DNA of 47,290 bases from contig CALMVI010000072.1 of assembly GCA_937873095.1 (NCBI GenBank), forward strand, positions 1-47,290. The letters are read 5' to 3'. Of the stretch, positions 1 through 8,337 are shown piece after piece; position 1 is the first letter of the stretch; every line of letters begins with the position of its first letter. The notes under the pieces were generated by a model, which was not told the origin of the DNA, ran no database searches, and was given only the letters and a program-made list of their open reading frames with translations. The DNA comes from an uncultured Acetobacteraceae bacterium (GTDB taxonomy: Bacteria; Pseudomonadota; Alphaproteobacteria; Acetobacterales; Acetobacteraceae). The position numbers and the translations under genes are program-made.

Positions 1-1442
<1,442 letters not shown>

Positions 1443-1454
1443 ACTGACAACTTC

Positions 1455-1696
1455 CCTTGGCCGGGCTTGTCCCGGCCACCCACGCGGTTGAGCAGACCGA
1501 TCCACGTCGACCAGGGCATGTTCGGTTCAAGTCGAACCGGACATGCCCTGCTTTTTGCATAGGCGAGCATGTCTGTCGGTTCAGGTGAGTCCACCTGAAC
1601 CGACCATGCTCCAGGCCCAGCTGTTTCAACGCGTCCTTCTCGACAGAGAATACGCACACAATGCCGCTTGGATGGCCGGGACAAGCCCGGCCAAGG
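1455..1696. repeat. Composite palindromic repeat island between scpB and guaB
   Basis: A 24-bp sequence reading CCTTGGCCGGGCTTGTCCCG then GCCA at 1455-1478 recurs in inverted orientation at 1673-1696. Each copy is itself a hairpin (GGCCGGG / CCCGGCC). Between them are two further hairpins. One is at 1512-1550, arms CAGGGCATGTTCGGTT and its near complement. The other is at 1566-1610, with a perfect 12-bp stem TCGGTTCAGGTG, loop AGTC, and outer AGCATG/CATGCT arms. No gene fits in 1384-1722; this structure fills the gap. Confidence 0.8.
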
Positions 1697-1722
1697 TGAC
1701 GGTTTCATGCGGCAGCCCTGCC

Positions 1723-2280
1723 TCAGGGCGCGTCAGTGCCGGGCGGCTCGGCCATCAGGACGGACGTCTCCAGCACCAGCTCGGACCGCTTCGGCAGGTC
1801 GGCCAGGTCGCGCAGGCCGAACTGGGTCAGAAAGGCGGGCGTGGTGGCCCACAGGGTCGGGCGCCCGGGCACGTCGCGGTGGCCGGCGGGCCGGATCAGC
1901 GCGCCCTCCAGCAGCGCGTCCAGCGTCGGCTGTCCCAGGGCCGCGCCGCGTATCTCCTCGATCTGCGCGCGGGTCACCGGCTGGTGCCAGGCGATGATGG
2001 CCAGCGTCTCCATCGCCACGCGCGGCAGCCGGCGCGGGCGGGAGATCACGCGGGTCAGCCGCCCGGCCAGGTCGGGCGCGGTGCGGAACTGCCAGCCGCC
2101 GCCGGCCTCCGTCAGCGTCACGCCGCGGCCGGCGTACAGCGACTGGACCGCCTGCAGCACGGCGCCTGCATCGGCGTCCTCCGGCAGCAGGGCGGCGATC
2201 TGGCGCAGAGACACCGGGTCGGCGCTGGCGAAGATCAGCGCCTCCGCCAGGCGCACATGGTCTGGATCGGGCGCGCTCAC
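1723..2280 (-). CDS. scpB: Segregation and condensation protein B
   Basis: ScpB is the winged-helix kite subunit of the Smc-ScpAB condensin, which organises and segregates the chromosome. The 185-aa product begins near HVRLAEALIFASADPVSLRQIAALLP, the standard ScpB N-terminus. It contains the hallmark LPRVAMETLAIIAWHQPVTRAQIEEIRG and GRPTLWATTPAFLTQFGLRDLADLP. The start is GTG at 2280, which overlaps the scpA stop in a GTGA, so translation is coupled. An open frame continues upstream of this GTG but lies inside scpA in another frame. In related genomes tatABC often follows scpB; here the repeat island and guaB follow instead. Identification is secure. Confidence 0.96.
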   Translation of the reverse strand: MSAPDPDHVRLAEALIFASADPVSLRQIAALLPEDADAGAVLQAVQSLYAGRGVTLTEAGGGWQFRTAPDLAGRLTRVISRPRRLPRVAMETLAIIAWHQPVTRAQIEEIRGAALGQPTLDALLEGALIRPAGHRDVPGRPTLWATTPAFLTQFGLRDLADLPKRSELVLETSVLMAEPPGTDAP

Positions 2281-3035
2281 CCCGGCTCGCCCTCCGGTGC
2301 GGCCAGCAGGATCGGGGCGAAGGCGGCATCCTGGCGCAGCCTGACCCCGCCGCCCCGCGCCAGCTCGAGCGAGGCGATCAGCGTGCTGGCGACCGCAGCC
2401 CGGCGTTCCTGCCCGGACAGCGCGCCAGGCAGGAACCGCTCCAGCGTCGCCCAGCCGGGCATGGTGCCGAGCGTCGCCGTCAGCCGGGCCAGCGCGTCCT
2501 GCACCGTCCAGAAGCTCAGCTGCCTGGGCTGGTAGGCGACGCGCGCGCGGGCCCGCCGCAGCCCATCGACATAGGCGCGCAGCAGGCCGGGCAGGTCGGC
2601 GCGCAGGCGCGAGCGGTCGGCGGCCAGGTGCGACTCCGGCGCGCCGCGCGGGAAGACGTCGATGCCGAGCGCCGGACGGGCGTTCAGCCAGGCGGCGGCC
2701 GCGCGCATCGTCTCGAGCTCGGCCAGGCGGGCGGCCAGCGCCTCGGCAGATTGCGCACCCTCCTCCGCTTCCGCCGTCTCGGGCGGCAGCAGCAGGCGCG
2801 ACTTCAGCCAGATCAGCCAGGCCGCCATGACCAGCCACTCGGCCGCAAGCTCCAGCCGGACCCGCAGCGCGCCCTCGACGACGGCGAGGTATTGCTCGAC
2901 CAGCGACAGGACCGATATCCGCGACAGGTCGATCTTTTGGGCGCGGGCGAGGTCGAGCAGCAGGTCGAGCGGGCCGTCGAACCCATCCAGGGCCAGCGTC
3001 AACCCGGTCGGCGCCCGCTCGGGTCCATGCGCCAT
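2277..3035 (-). CDS. scpA: Segregation and condensation protein A
   Basis: ScpA is the kleisin that bridges Smc heads and binds ScpB. The 252-aa protein opens with LDGFDGPLDLLLDLARAQKIDLSRISVLSLVEQYL, the kleisin N-terminal signature. It continues with AAEWLVMAAWLIWLKSRLLLP (Smc neck-binding helices) and ends in a winged-helix region around RAAVASTLIASLELARGGGVRL. The ATG at 3035 was chosen because an upstream GTG would add residues unlike the family and overlap the preceding gene. It lies 4 bp after the M50 protease stop and overlaps scpB by 4 nt, within one minus-strand operon. Confidence 0.95.
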   Translation of the reverse strand: MAHGPERAPTGLTLALDGFDGPLDLLLDLARAQKIDLSRISVLSLVEQYLAVVEGALRVRLELAAEWLVMAAWLIWLKSRLLLPPETAEAEEGAQSAEALAARLAELETMRAAAAWLNARPALGIDVFPRGAPESHLAADRSRLRADLPGLLRAYVDGLRRARARVAYQPRQLSFWTVQDALARLTATLGTMPGWATLERFLPGALSGQERRAAVASTLIASLELARGGGVRLRQDAAFAPILLAAPEGEPG

Positions 3036-3039
3036 CGCT

Positions 3040-3744
3040 CTAGCCGACCCCGTCGGGCACGCCCACCAGCCGGAGCAGGCCGTCATGGACCCAGTCGATC
3101 GCGGGTCCGAGGGTGCTGCCGAGCGGATCGAAGGCCACGCCCGCCTGCTGCAGCAGCGCCGGCCCGGCCACCAGGATCAGGACGAACACGATGCCGTAGC
3201 GCTCCAGCCCCGCCCAGGCGCGCGCCAGGCCGAGCGGCAGCAGCCCGACCGCGATGCGCCCGCCGTCCAGCGGCGGAATAGGGATCAGGTTGAACAGGCC
3301 GAGCACCAGGTTCAGCACGATGAAGGTGTCGACGGCCGACCACCAGGACGCAGGAAGGTCCTGGTCGCGCAGCAAACAGGCGGCCAGGACGGCGAGCGAG
3401 AAGTTCATCAGCGGGCCGGCGATCGCCACCAGCGCCATCATCTGCCTTGGATGGCGGAACCGGCTGGGGTCCACCGGCACCGGCTTGGCCCAGCCGAACA
3501 TGAACAGCACGCGCCCGACCGTCAGCAACTGGCCGGCCAGCAGCATGCCGGGCAGGACCAGCGTGCCGAACCGGTCCACGTGGCGCAGCGGGTTCAGCGT
3601 CAGCCGGCCGGCCCGGCGCGCGGTGGCGTCGCCCAGCGCCAGCGCCGCGTAGCCGTGCGCCAGCTCGTGCAGGATGATCGCGGTCGCGGCGAGCAGGACG
3701 TAGAGCACCACCTGGGCCAGCGTGCCGAATGGATGCGGGCTCAC
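3040..3744 (-). CDS. Site-2 protease family (M50) membrane metalloprotease
   Basis: An intramembrane zinc metalloprotease of the compact rhomboid-sized S2P type, 234 aa with about five or six membrane segments. The zinc motif is HELAHGYAALALGD (HExxH) near residue 25. The second metal-ligand motif is NLIPIPPLDGGR (NxxPxxxLDG) near residue 165. The GTG start at 3744 overlaps the nagZ stop in a GTGA, so the protein is made from the same mRNA as NagZ, ScpA and ScpB. There is no PDZ domain, unlike RseP, so a sigma-E-cleaving role should not be assumed. The substrate is unknown. Confidence 0.9.
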   Translation of the reverse strand: MSPHPFGTLAQVVLYVLLAATAIILHELAHGYAALALGDATARRAGRLTLNPLRHVDRFGTLVLPGMLLAGQLLTVGRVLFMFGWAKPVPVDPSRFRHPRQMMALVAIAGPLMNFSLAVLAACLLRDQDLPASWWSAVDTFIVLNLVLGLFNLIPIPPLDGGRIAVGLLPLGLARAWAGLERYGIVFVLILVAGPALLQQAGVAFDPLGSTLGPAIDWVHDGLLRLVGVPDGVG

Positions 3745-4694
3745 GACAGCAGAGCCGCCCGCTCCTCGACCAGCGCCGGTTCGTCGAGCTCCTGTCGCGC
3801 ATCGACGGCGCGGGCGCGGGCGGCGGCCAGGCGGGCCGCACAGGCCGCCGGAACGGCCGGCACGGATGCCAGCACGTCGCGCGTCTCGTCCAGGATGCCA
3901 GAGCAGTGCAGCGCCACGTCGCAGCCGGCCGCCAGCGCGCGCGCCGCCCGCTCGCCCGGGGAGCCGGACAGCGCGTGCATCGCCAGATCGTCGGTCACCA
4001 GCACGCCCGCAAAGCCGATGGCGCCGCGGATCACGCCGGCGATGATGGGGGCGCTGTGGGTTGCCGGGTTCATGTCCCTGTTTGTGTAGCGGACATGCGC
4101 CGTCATCAGCCAGGGCAGGGCTGCGTTCCGGGCGAACGGCAGCAGATCGTCGGTCGCCACGTCGTCCAGCACCGGCAGCGTCTGGTGGCTGTCCGCCCTG
4201 GCGCGGCCGTGGCCTGGCGCGTGCTTGCCCACCGGCTGCACGCCGCCGGCCAGCAGCCCGTCCGCGAACGCGGCGCCCAGCTCGGCCACCTGTTCCGGGC
4301 CGCCGGGAAACGCCCGGTCGCCGATCACGTCGTGGCCGTCCGGCGAGGCCACGTCCAGCACCGGCGCCGCCACCACGTCGAAGCCGGCCCGCACGCAGTC
4401 GAGCGCGATCAGCGCGCCGGTCAGCCACGCCGCCCGCCGCGTGGTCAGCGCGCGCGCCGGCGGGTGGGCGCGCCAGGAGGGGGGGCGCAGCCGTGCCACG
4501 CGCCCCCCCTCCTGGTCCACCATCAGCAGCCCGCCCGCGGGCAGGCAGGCGCGTATGTCGGCCACCAGTGCCGCGAGCTGGGCCGGGTCCGCGATGTTGC
4601 GCGCGAACAGGATGACGCCGAGCGCGTCCTGCAGCACGCGGCGCTCGGGGTCGGTCAGTTCGGGTCCGCCCACGCCGACGATGGCCGGCTTCAC
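3741..4694 (-). CDS. nagZ: Beta-N-acetylhexosaminidase (GH3)
   Basis: NagZ removes N-acetylglucosamine from anhydro-muropeptides in the cytoplasm during cell wall recycling. The 317-aa length is typical of one-domain GH3 enzymes. Visible motifs are DQEGGRVARL (60-69), the KHAPGHG loop at 157-163 followed by Asp168-x-His170 (the acid/base dyad of NagZ), and VTDDLAMHAL at 233-242 carrying the nucleophilic Asp. The ATG start opens with MKPAIVGVGGPELTDPER, as expected. It sits about 60 bp after the SPOR-protein gene and overlaps the M50 protease by 4 nt. Identification is secure. Confidence 0.95.
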   Translation of the reverse strand: MKPAIVGVGGPELTDPERRVLQDALGVILFARNIADPAQLAALVADIRACLPAGGLLMVDQEGGRVARLRPPSWRAHPPARALTTRRAAWLTGALIALDCVRAGFDVVAAPVLDVASPDGHDVIGDRAFPGGPEQVAELGAAFADGLLAGGVQPVGKHAPGHGRARADSHQTLPVLDDVATDDLLPFARNAALPWLMTAHVRYTNRDMNPATHSAPIIAGVIRGAIGFAGVLVTDDLAMHALSGSPGERAARALAAGCDVALHCSGILDETRDVLASVPAVPAACAARLAAARARAVDARQELDEPALVEERAALLS

Positions 4695-4757
4695 GGCCGC
4701 GCTCGTCCAGGCCGGCGATTCTGGCCGGACTCTATCGCGGGCGCGCGCAGGCGCCGG

Positions 4758-5519
4758 TCAGGACGCGGTGACCGAACAGTCGCCGCCCTTGGCGCGTAGC
4801 TTGCCGCAGAACGCCCCCGCCTCCTCGGCGGTGGCGAAGCCCCCGGTGCGCAGGCGATAGACCACGCGGCCGGCGATCTGCGCGCGCATGACTTCGGGCC
4901 GGTGCCCGTCGAACATGCCTGGCATCCGTTCGGCCAGCTTGCCCCAATCCTGCTCGGCCGATTGCTGGTTGTCGAAGGCCGCAAGCTGGACGCTGACCCG
5001 GTGCGGCATCGCGCCGGACGCGGCCATCGCCTGGGTCGCCGAGGCGCGCACCGGCGGCGCGGCGGCCAAGGATGCGGCGGGGGCCGGAGCCGCCTTGGCC
5101 TGCTGGCCCGCCTGCTGTGCTGCGGGGATCGAGGCCGTCCTGGCCTGCACGCCTTGTGCCGGGCGGGCGGCGGCGGCACGGGACTTGGCGCGCAACGCCC
5201 GGATTGCCGGCTTTTCGGCCGCCGGCGCCAGCGCTTCCACGCCGCCCGCGCCATCGTCGGACCCGGCCACCGTCATGCCGCCCGGGTCGGCCGGCTTCAC
5301 CCGCACCGGACCGACCGGCTCCAGCACCGGCACCCCGTGACGGGCGTGCGGCGCCAGGCTGACCGCACCGATGACCAGGGCGACCAGCCCTCCCAGCCCG
5401 GCCGCCGCCAGGGCCATGCGCTTCATGTCCGGATCCATGCCGGACTGCGCTTCCGGCCGATAGGACGGGCGGCTGAAATTCTGGGTGATCGGCGGCACGG
5501 TCGGCATGGCGTTCCCCAA
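4758..5519 (-). CDS. SPOR-domain membrane protein
   Basis: A bitopic protein of about 253 aa that probably binds denuded septal peptidoglycan. A cytoplasmic N-terminus of about 30 residues leads into one membrane segment (MALAAAGLGGLVALVIGAVSLA). A long Ala/Pro-rich periplasmic linker follows, then a C-terminal SPOR fold (SVQLAAFDNQQSAEQDWGKL ... VVYRLRTGGFATAEEAGAFCGKLRAKGGDC). The start chosen is TTG at 5519, because AGGGAG lies 8 nt upstream; an ATG at 5507 with a weaker GGGGA is an alternative. It follows argS by 12 bp. This order (argS, SPOR, nagZ, scpA, scpB) is common in alphaproteobacteria, which supports the call. Confidence 0.88.
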   Translation of the reverse strand: MGNAMPTVPPITQNFSRPSYRPEAQSGMDPDMKRMALAAAGLGGLVALVIGAVSLAPHARHGVPVLEPVGPVRVKPADPGGMTVAGSDDGAGGVEALAPAAEKPAIRALRAKSRAAAARPAQGVQARTASIPAAQQAGQQAKAAPAPAASLAAAPPVRASATQAMAASGAMPHRVSVQLAAFDNQQSAEQDWGKLAERMPGMFDGHRPEVMRAQIAGRVVYRLRTGGFATAEEAGAFCGKLRAKGGDCSVTAS

Positions 5520-5531
5520 GGACAGATCTCC

Positions 5532-7316
5532 CTATCGCATTTCCTCGACCGGCGTGACGCCCAGGACCCGGAAGCCGGACCGTATTACCGACGCGGTCGC
5601 CGCAACCAGGGCAAGCCTGGGCAGCATCGCGTCGGACGGCGGATCCTGAATGATACGCAGCGCGGCATCGTCGTTGCCGCGGTTATACATCATATGAAGG
5701 TCGGCAGCCAAGTCATAGAGAAAAAACGCTATTCGGTGTGGTTCACGGGCCAGCGCCGCAGCCTCCACCGTGCGCGGCCAGGCAACCAGGCGGCGCAGCA
5801 GCGCCAGTTCCGGCTCCGCTGTCAGCAGCCCCAGCTCGGCCTGCGCCAGCGCCTCCTCGCCAAGGCGTTCAGCCGGCACGTGCTCGGCCGCCCGGCGGAA
5901 CAGCGAGCGGCAGCGCGCATGCGCGTACTGGACGTAGAACACCGGGTTTTCCCGCGTCTTGGCCACGGCGAGGTCGAGGTCGAACTCCATCTGCGCGTCC
6001 GGCTTGCGGGTCAGCATGGTGAAGCGGACGGCGTCGCGCCCCACCTCGTCGATCAGGTCGCGCAAGGTGACGAAACTGCCGGCCCGCTTGCTCATCCGCA
6101 CCGGCTGGCCGCCGCGCAGCACGTGCACGATCTGGCACAGCACCACGTCGAGCGTGTCGCGCCCGTCCGACAGGGCGCGCACCGCCGCCTTCATGCGCTG
6201 CACGTAGCCGCCATGGTCGGCGCCCCAGACGTCGATCATCACCGCAGCGCCGCGCGCCGCCTTGTCGGCGTGGTAGGCGATGTCGTTGGCGAAATAGGTG
6301 TTGCTGCCGTCGGATTTCTGCAGCGGCCGGTCCACGTCGTCGCCGTATTGCGTGGCGCGAAACAGGGTCTGCGGGCGCGGCTCCCAATCCTCCGGCGTGC
6401 GCCCCTTCGGCGGCTCGAGCACGCCCTCGTAGATCAGGTCCTTCGCGCGCAGCGCTGCGATGGCGCGGTCCGCCGCCCCGCCCTCCAGCAGCGCGCGCTC
6501 GGACGTGAACACGTCCTGCACCACGCCGAGGGCGGCCAGGTCCTCCCTGATGGAGTCGAGCATGGTCGCGATCGTCGTGTCGCGCACCGTGTCGAGCCAG
6601 ACCGAGGGTGCCGCCGGCGTCGCGTCCTCCCCGGCCAGGCTGCGGCCGTGCTCGGCGGCCAGCGCGTTGCCCACGGGCACCAGGTAATCGCCGCGATACT
6701 GCAGGCCGCCCGGCACGATGGCCGCAAAATCGTCCTCGGTCAGCGCGGTGCCGATCGCCTGCAGGTAGCGCCAATAGGCGGCCCAGGCGAGGGCCGCCAC
6801 CTGCGCGCCGGCGTCGTTGATGTAGTATTCCTTGGTGACGGCGTAGCCCGCCTTGGCCAGCAGGTTGGACAGCGCGTCGCCGACCACCGCACCACGGCAA
6901 TGGCCGATATGCATGGGGCCGGTCGGGTTGGCCGACACGTATTCCACGTTCACGTGAACGCCCTGCCCGACGAAGCTGTCGCCATAGGCTTCCTGGGCTT
7001 CAAGGATCACCGGCACCTGCGCGCGCAAAGTGGCGGGCGCCAGGCGCAGATTGATGAAGCCGGGGCCGGCGACCGAGGCCTCAGCAACGCCGGCCGCGTT
7101 CAGTGCCTGGGCTATGGAGGCCGCGAGTTCGGCGGGTTTGCGGCCGGCCTGCTTGGCCGCCACCATCGCCGCGTTGGTCGCCATGTCGCCATGGGCGGGG
7201 TCGCGGGTCGGCGTCACCTCCACGCGGGCGGCAACCTCATTCGGCAGGCCGGGCAGGGCGGCGTGCAGCGCGGCGAGCACGTGAGTGCGCATGGTGGCAA
7301 ACAGGTTCTGGGTCAC
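5532..7316 (-). CDS. argS: Arginyl-tRNA synthetase
   Basis: Class I synthetase that charges tRNA-Arg. In the 594-aa product the HIGH motif is in SANPTGPMHIGHCRG (HIGH at 136-139), and the KMSKS counterpart is VRMSKRAGS (408-413). The C-terminal DALR anticodon-binding domain holds RLVAWPRTVEAAA and ends in RSGFRVLGVTPVEEM. An ATG at 7361 would give 15 extra residues unlike the family. The GTG at 7316 is preferred because AAGGA lies 7 nt before it and MTQNLFATMRTHVLAAL resembles known N-termini. It is the first gene of the minus-strand operon running to scpB. Confidence 0.96.
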   Translation of the reverse strand: MTQNLFATMRTHVLAALHAALPGLPNEVAARVEVTPTRDPAHGDMATNAAMVAAKQAGRKPAELAASIAQALNAAGVAEASVAGPGFINLRLAPATLRAQVPVILEAQEAYGDSFVGQGVHVNVEYVSANPTGPMHIGHCRGAVVGDALSNLLAKAGYAVTKEYYINDAGAQVAALAWAAYWRYLQAIGTALTEDDFAAIVPGGLQYRGDYLVPVGNALAAEHGRSLAGEDATPAAPSVWLDTVRDTTIATMLDSIREDLAALGVVQDVFTSERALLEGGAADRAIAALRAKDLIYEGVLEPPKGRTPEDWEPRPQTLFRATQYGDDVDRPLQKSDGSNTYFANDIAYHADKAARGAAVMIDVWGADHGGYVQRMKAAVRALSDGRDTLDVVLCQIVHVLRGGQPVRMSKRAGSFVTLRDLIDEVGRDAVRFTMLTRKPDAQMEFDLDLAVAKTRENPVFYVQYAHARCRSLFRRAAEHVPAERLGEEALAQAELGLLTAEPELALLRRLVAWPRTVEAAALAREPHRIAFFLYDLAADLHMMYNRGNDDAALRIIQDPPSDAMLPRLALVAATASVIRSGFRVLGVTPVEEMR

Positions 7317-7323
7317 GAAAACG

Positions 7324-7328
7324 TCCTT
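7324..7328 (-). promoter_or_regulatory. Ribosome binding site fixing the argS GTG start
   Basis: AAGGA on the minus strand, 7 nt upstream of GTG 7316. It lies inside the longer open frame, so it favours GTG over the upstream ATG at 7361. Confidence 0.7.
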
Positions 7329-7442
7329 GGCCGTGCCGCGCTCGGCGAGCGTGCTCGGCACGGGGGCTCTCTAGCGGGTGAGCAGGGCAAAGTCATGCTG
7401 CCGGGCAGTGGCGAACCCGTGTTGGCCGTCCCCAGAAAACTG

Positions 7443-7471
7443 TTGCGAAATCTGCGGGCTTACCCAACAAT
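7443..7471 (+). promoter_or_regulatory. Candidate promoter of the toxin-antitoxin operon
   Basis: TTGCGA at 7443-7448, a 17-nt spacer, then AACAAT at 7466-7471. The antitoxin ATG at 7478 is only 6 nt after the -10 hexamer and lacks a Shine-Dalgarno sequence. Transcription would start about at the ATG, giving a leaderless mRNA. This is based on hexamer matching alone. Confidence 0.4.
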
Positions 7472-7477
7472 GCCTGC

Positions 7478-7810
7478 ATGACGGTAGACGCGATCATCAA
7501 GGCTGGCGGCGGTCCTTCCAGGATCGGCAGACAGTTGGGGCTTCACCATGCATCCGTCATCGAATGGCGGAAGGCGGGGCAGGTTCCGGTTGCCCACGTG
7601 TTGAAGCTGGAAGAGATCACCGGCATCCCGCGCCATCAAATGCGGCCGGACATCTACCCGCCGCCCGCCGGAGCCGGCGACCCGCCGGACAAGACGACCG
7701 ATCCGGCAGCCTATGGCAGCCTGCGATGGTTGACCGCGCAGCGTGACCGCCGGCCTGCCGTGGATATCAGCTCGGTCGAATTACTGAACGGTCTGCACGA
7801 CGAAGATTGA
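7478..7810 (+). CDS. HTH antitoxin of a PIN-domain toxin-antitoxin pair
   Basis: A 110-aa protein whose N-terminal half (AIIKAGGGPSRIGRQLGLHHASVIEWRKAGQVP, about residues 5-37) is a Cro/YdaS-like helix-turn-helix. The usual continuation is present (HVLKLEEITGIPRHQMRPDIYPPP). The C-terminal tail (about 85-110, DISSVELLNGLHDED) resembles the toxin-neutralising tail of VapB-like antitoxins. The stop overlaps the start of the PIN gene, a classic antitoxin-toxin layout. Expected role is binding the PIN toxin and repressing its own promoter. The pair lies opposite to the flanking dgt and argS and interrupts a usually tight cluster, so it looks acquired. YdaS domains are better known from prophages, but no phage genes are present here. 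Confidence 0.72.
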   Translation: MTVDAIIKAGGGPSRIGRQLGLHHASVIEWRKAGQVPVAHVLKLEEITGIPRHQMRPDIYPPPAGAGDPPDKTTDPAAYGSLRWLTAQRDRRPAVDISSVELLNGLHDED

Positions 7811-8229
7811 GCTTCTATCTTGATGCCAGCGTCATCGTGCCGCTGCTTGTGGCCGAACCCGCCAGCGCGGCCGTGGAACGCTTCGTCGACTCTGCCCCAA
7901 GCCTCTCGATCAGCGACTACGCGGTAGCCGAGACCGCATCCGCCCTCTCCAGGCTCATCCGCATGCGCAAGCTGGGGAGCATCGACGCCGCACTGGCGCT
8001 TGCCGACCTGGACGTATGGCGGGCGAGGTCGGCCACCAACGTTGCGGTCACCGGCGCCGACGTTCGGCTGGCCGATGTGTTCGTGCGGCGATTCGAGCTG
8101 ATGCTGCGCACGCCCGACGCGCTTCACATTGCCATCTGCCACCGCGTTCAGCACGTGCTGATGACGCTGGATCGTCGGCTGCTGGCCGCGGCCGGTGTGT
8201 TGGGTGTGCCCACGCAGGCGCCGGCCTAG
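7807..8229 (+). CDS. PIN-domain ribonuclease toxin (VapC-like)
   Basis: A 140-aa PIN protein. The four acidic metal-binding residues are visible: Asp6 (FYLDASVIVPLL), Glu42 (AETASALSRL), Asp104 (TPDALHIAI) and Asp122 (TLDRRLLAAA). The order and length fit VapC-type toxins, which cleave RNA in a Mg2+-dependent manner. The start is TTG at 7807, overlapping the antitoxin stop. The TAG stop (8227-8229) lies inside the CTAGAGC end of the adjacent 108-bp repeat, so the repeat may have reset the 3' end of this gene. The target RNA cannot be read from the sequence. Confidence 0.85.
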   Translation: MSFYLDASVIVPLLVAEPASAAVERFVDSAPSLSISDYAVAETASALSRLIRMRKLGSIDAALALADLDVWRARSATNVAVTGADVRLADVFVRRFELMLRTPDALHIAICHRVQHVLMTLDRRLLAAAGVLGVPTQAPA

Positions 8230-8333
8230 AGCAGCATCATCCAGACTGGCACCAGTCTGGGTGATGAAGCTGCTCGCCAAAACAAAAGCTTGGAGCGGGT
8301 CAGGCTGACACCGTCAGCATGAACCCGCTCTAG
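8226..8333. repeat. 108-bp mosaic intergenic repeat, copy 1
   Basis: Bounded by CTAGAGC and GCTCTAG. It holds two stem-loops: ATCATCCAGACTGG / CCAGTCTGGGTGAT, and GAGCGGGT ... ACCCGCTC. They are joined by GCTCGCCAAAACAAAAGCTTGG. Copy 2 at 41930-42036 has the same plan and almost the same length. The layout (AGAGC-palindrome-GCTC-AAACAA-second palindrome) matches the mosaic repeats common in alphaproteobacterial intergenic DNA. It sits between two converging genes (PIN toxin and dgt) and could act as a two-way terminator. Confidence 0.85.
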
Positions 8334-8337
8334 CGGC

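Noticed and set aside
1522-1540. GGTTCAAGTCGAACC resembling a tRNA T-arm
   Set aside because: It is the tip of a self-complementary repeat hairpin. No acceptor stem, D-arm or anticodon arm surrounds it.
2281-2838. In-frame upstream extension of scpB
   Set aside because: It would overlap scpA almost entirely and its translation is Ala/Arg/Gly-rich without family features; the GTGA overlap gives the natural start.
4902-7481. A very long plus-strand open frame opposite argS, SPOR and their neighbours
   Set aside because: It is antisense to well-identified genes, has His/Arg/Gly-rich low-complexity translation and no family motif. High GC makes such frames common.
7478-8229. HTH plus PIN pair considered as a prophage remnant because of the YdaS-like domain
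   Set aside because: No integrase, structural or lysis genes or attachment repeats are nearby; the overlap layout is that of a toxin-antitoxin pair.
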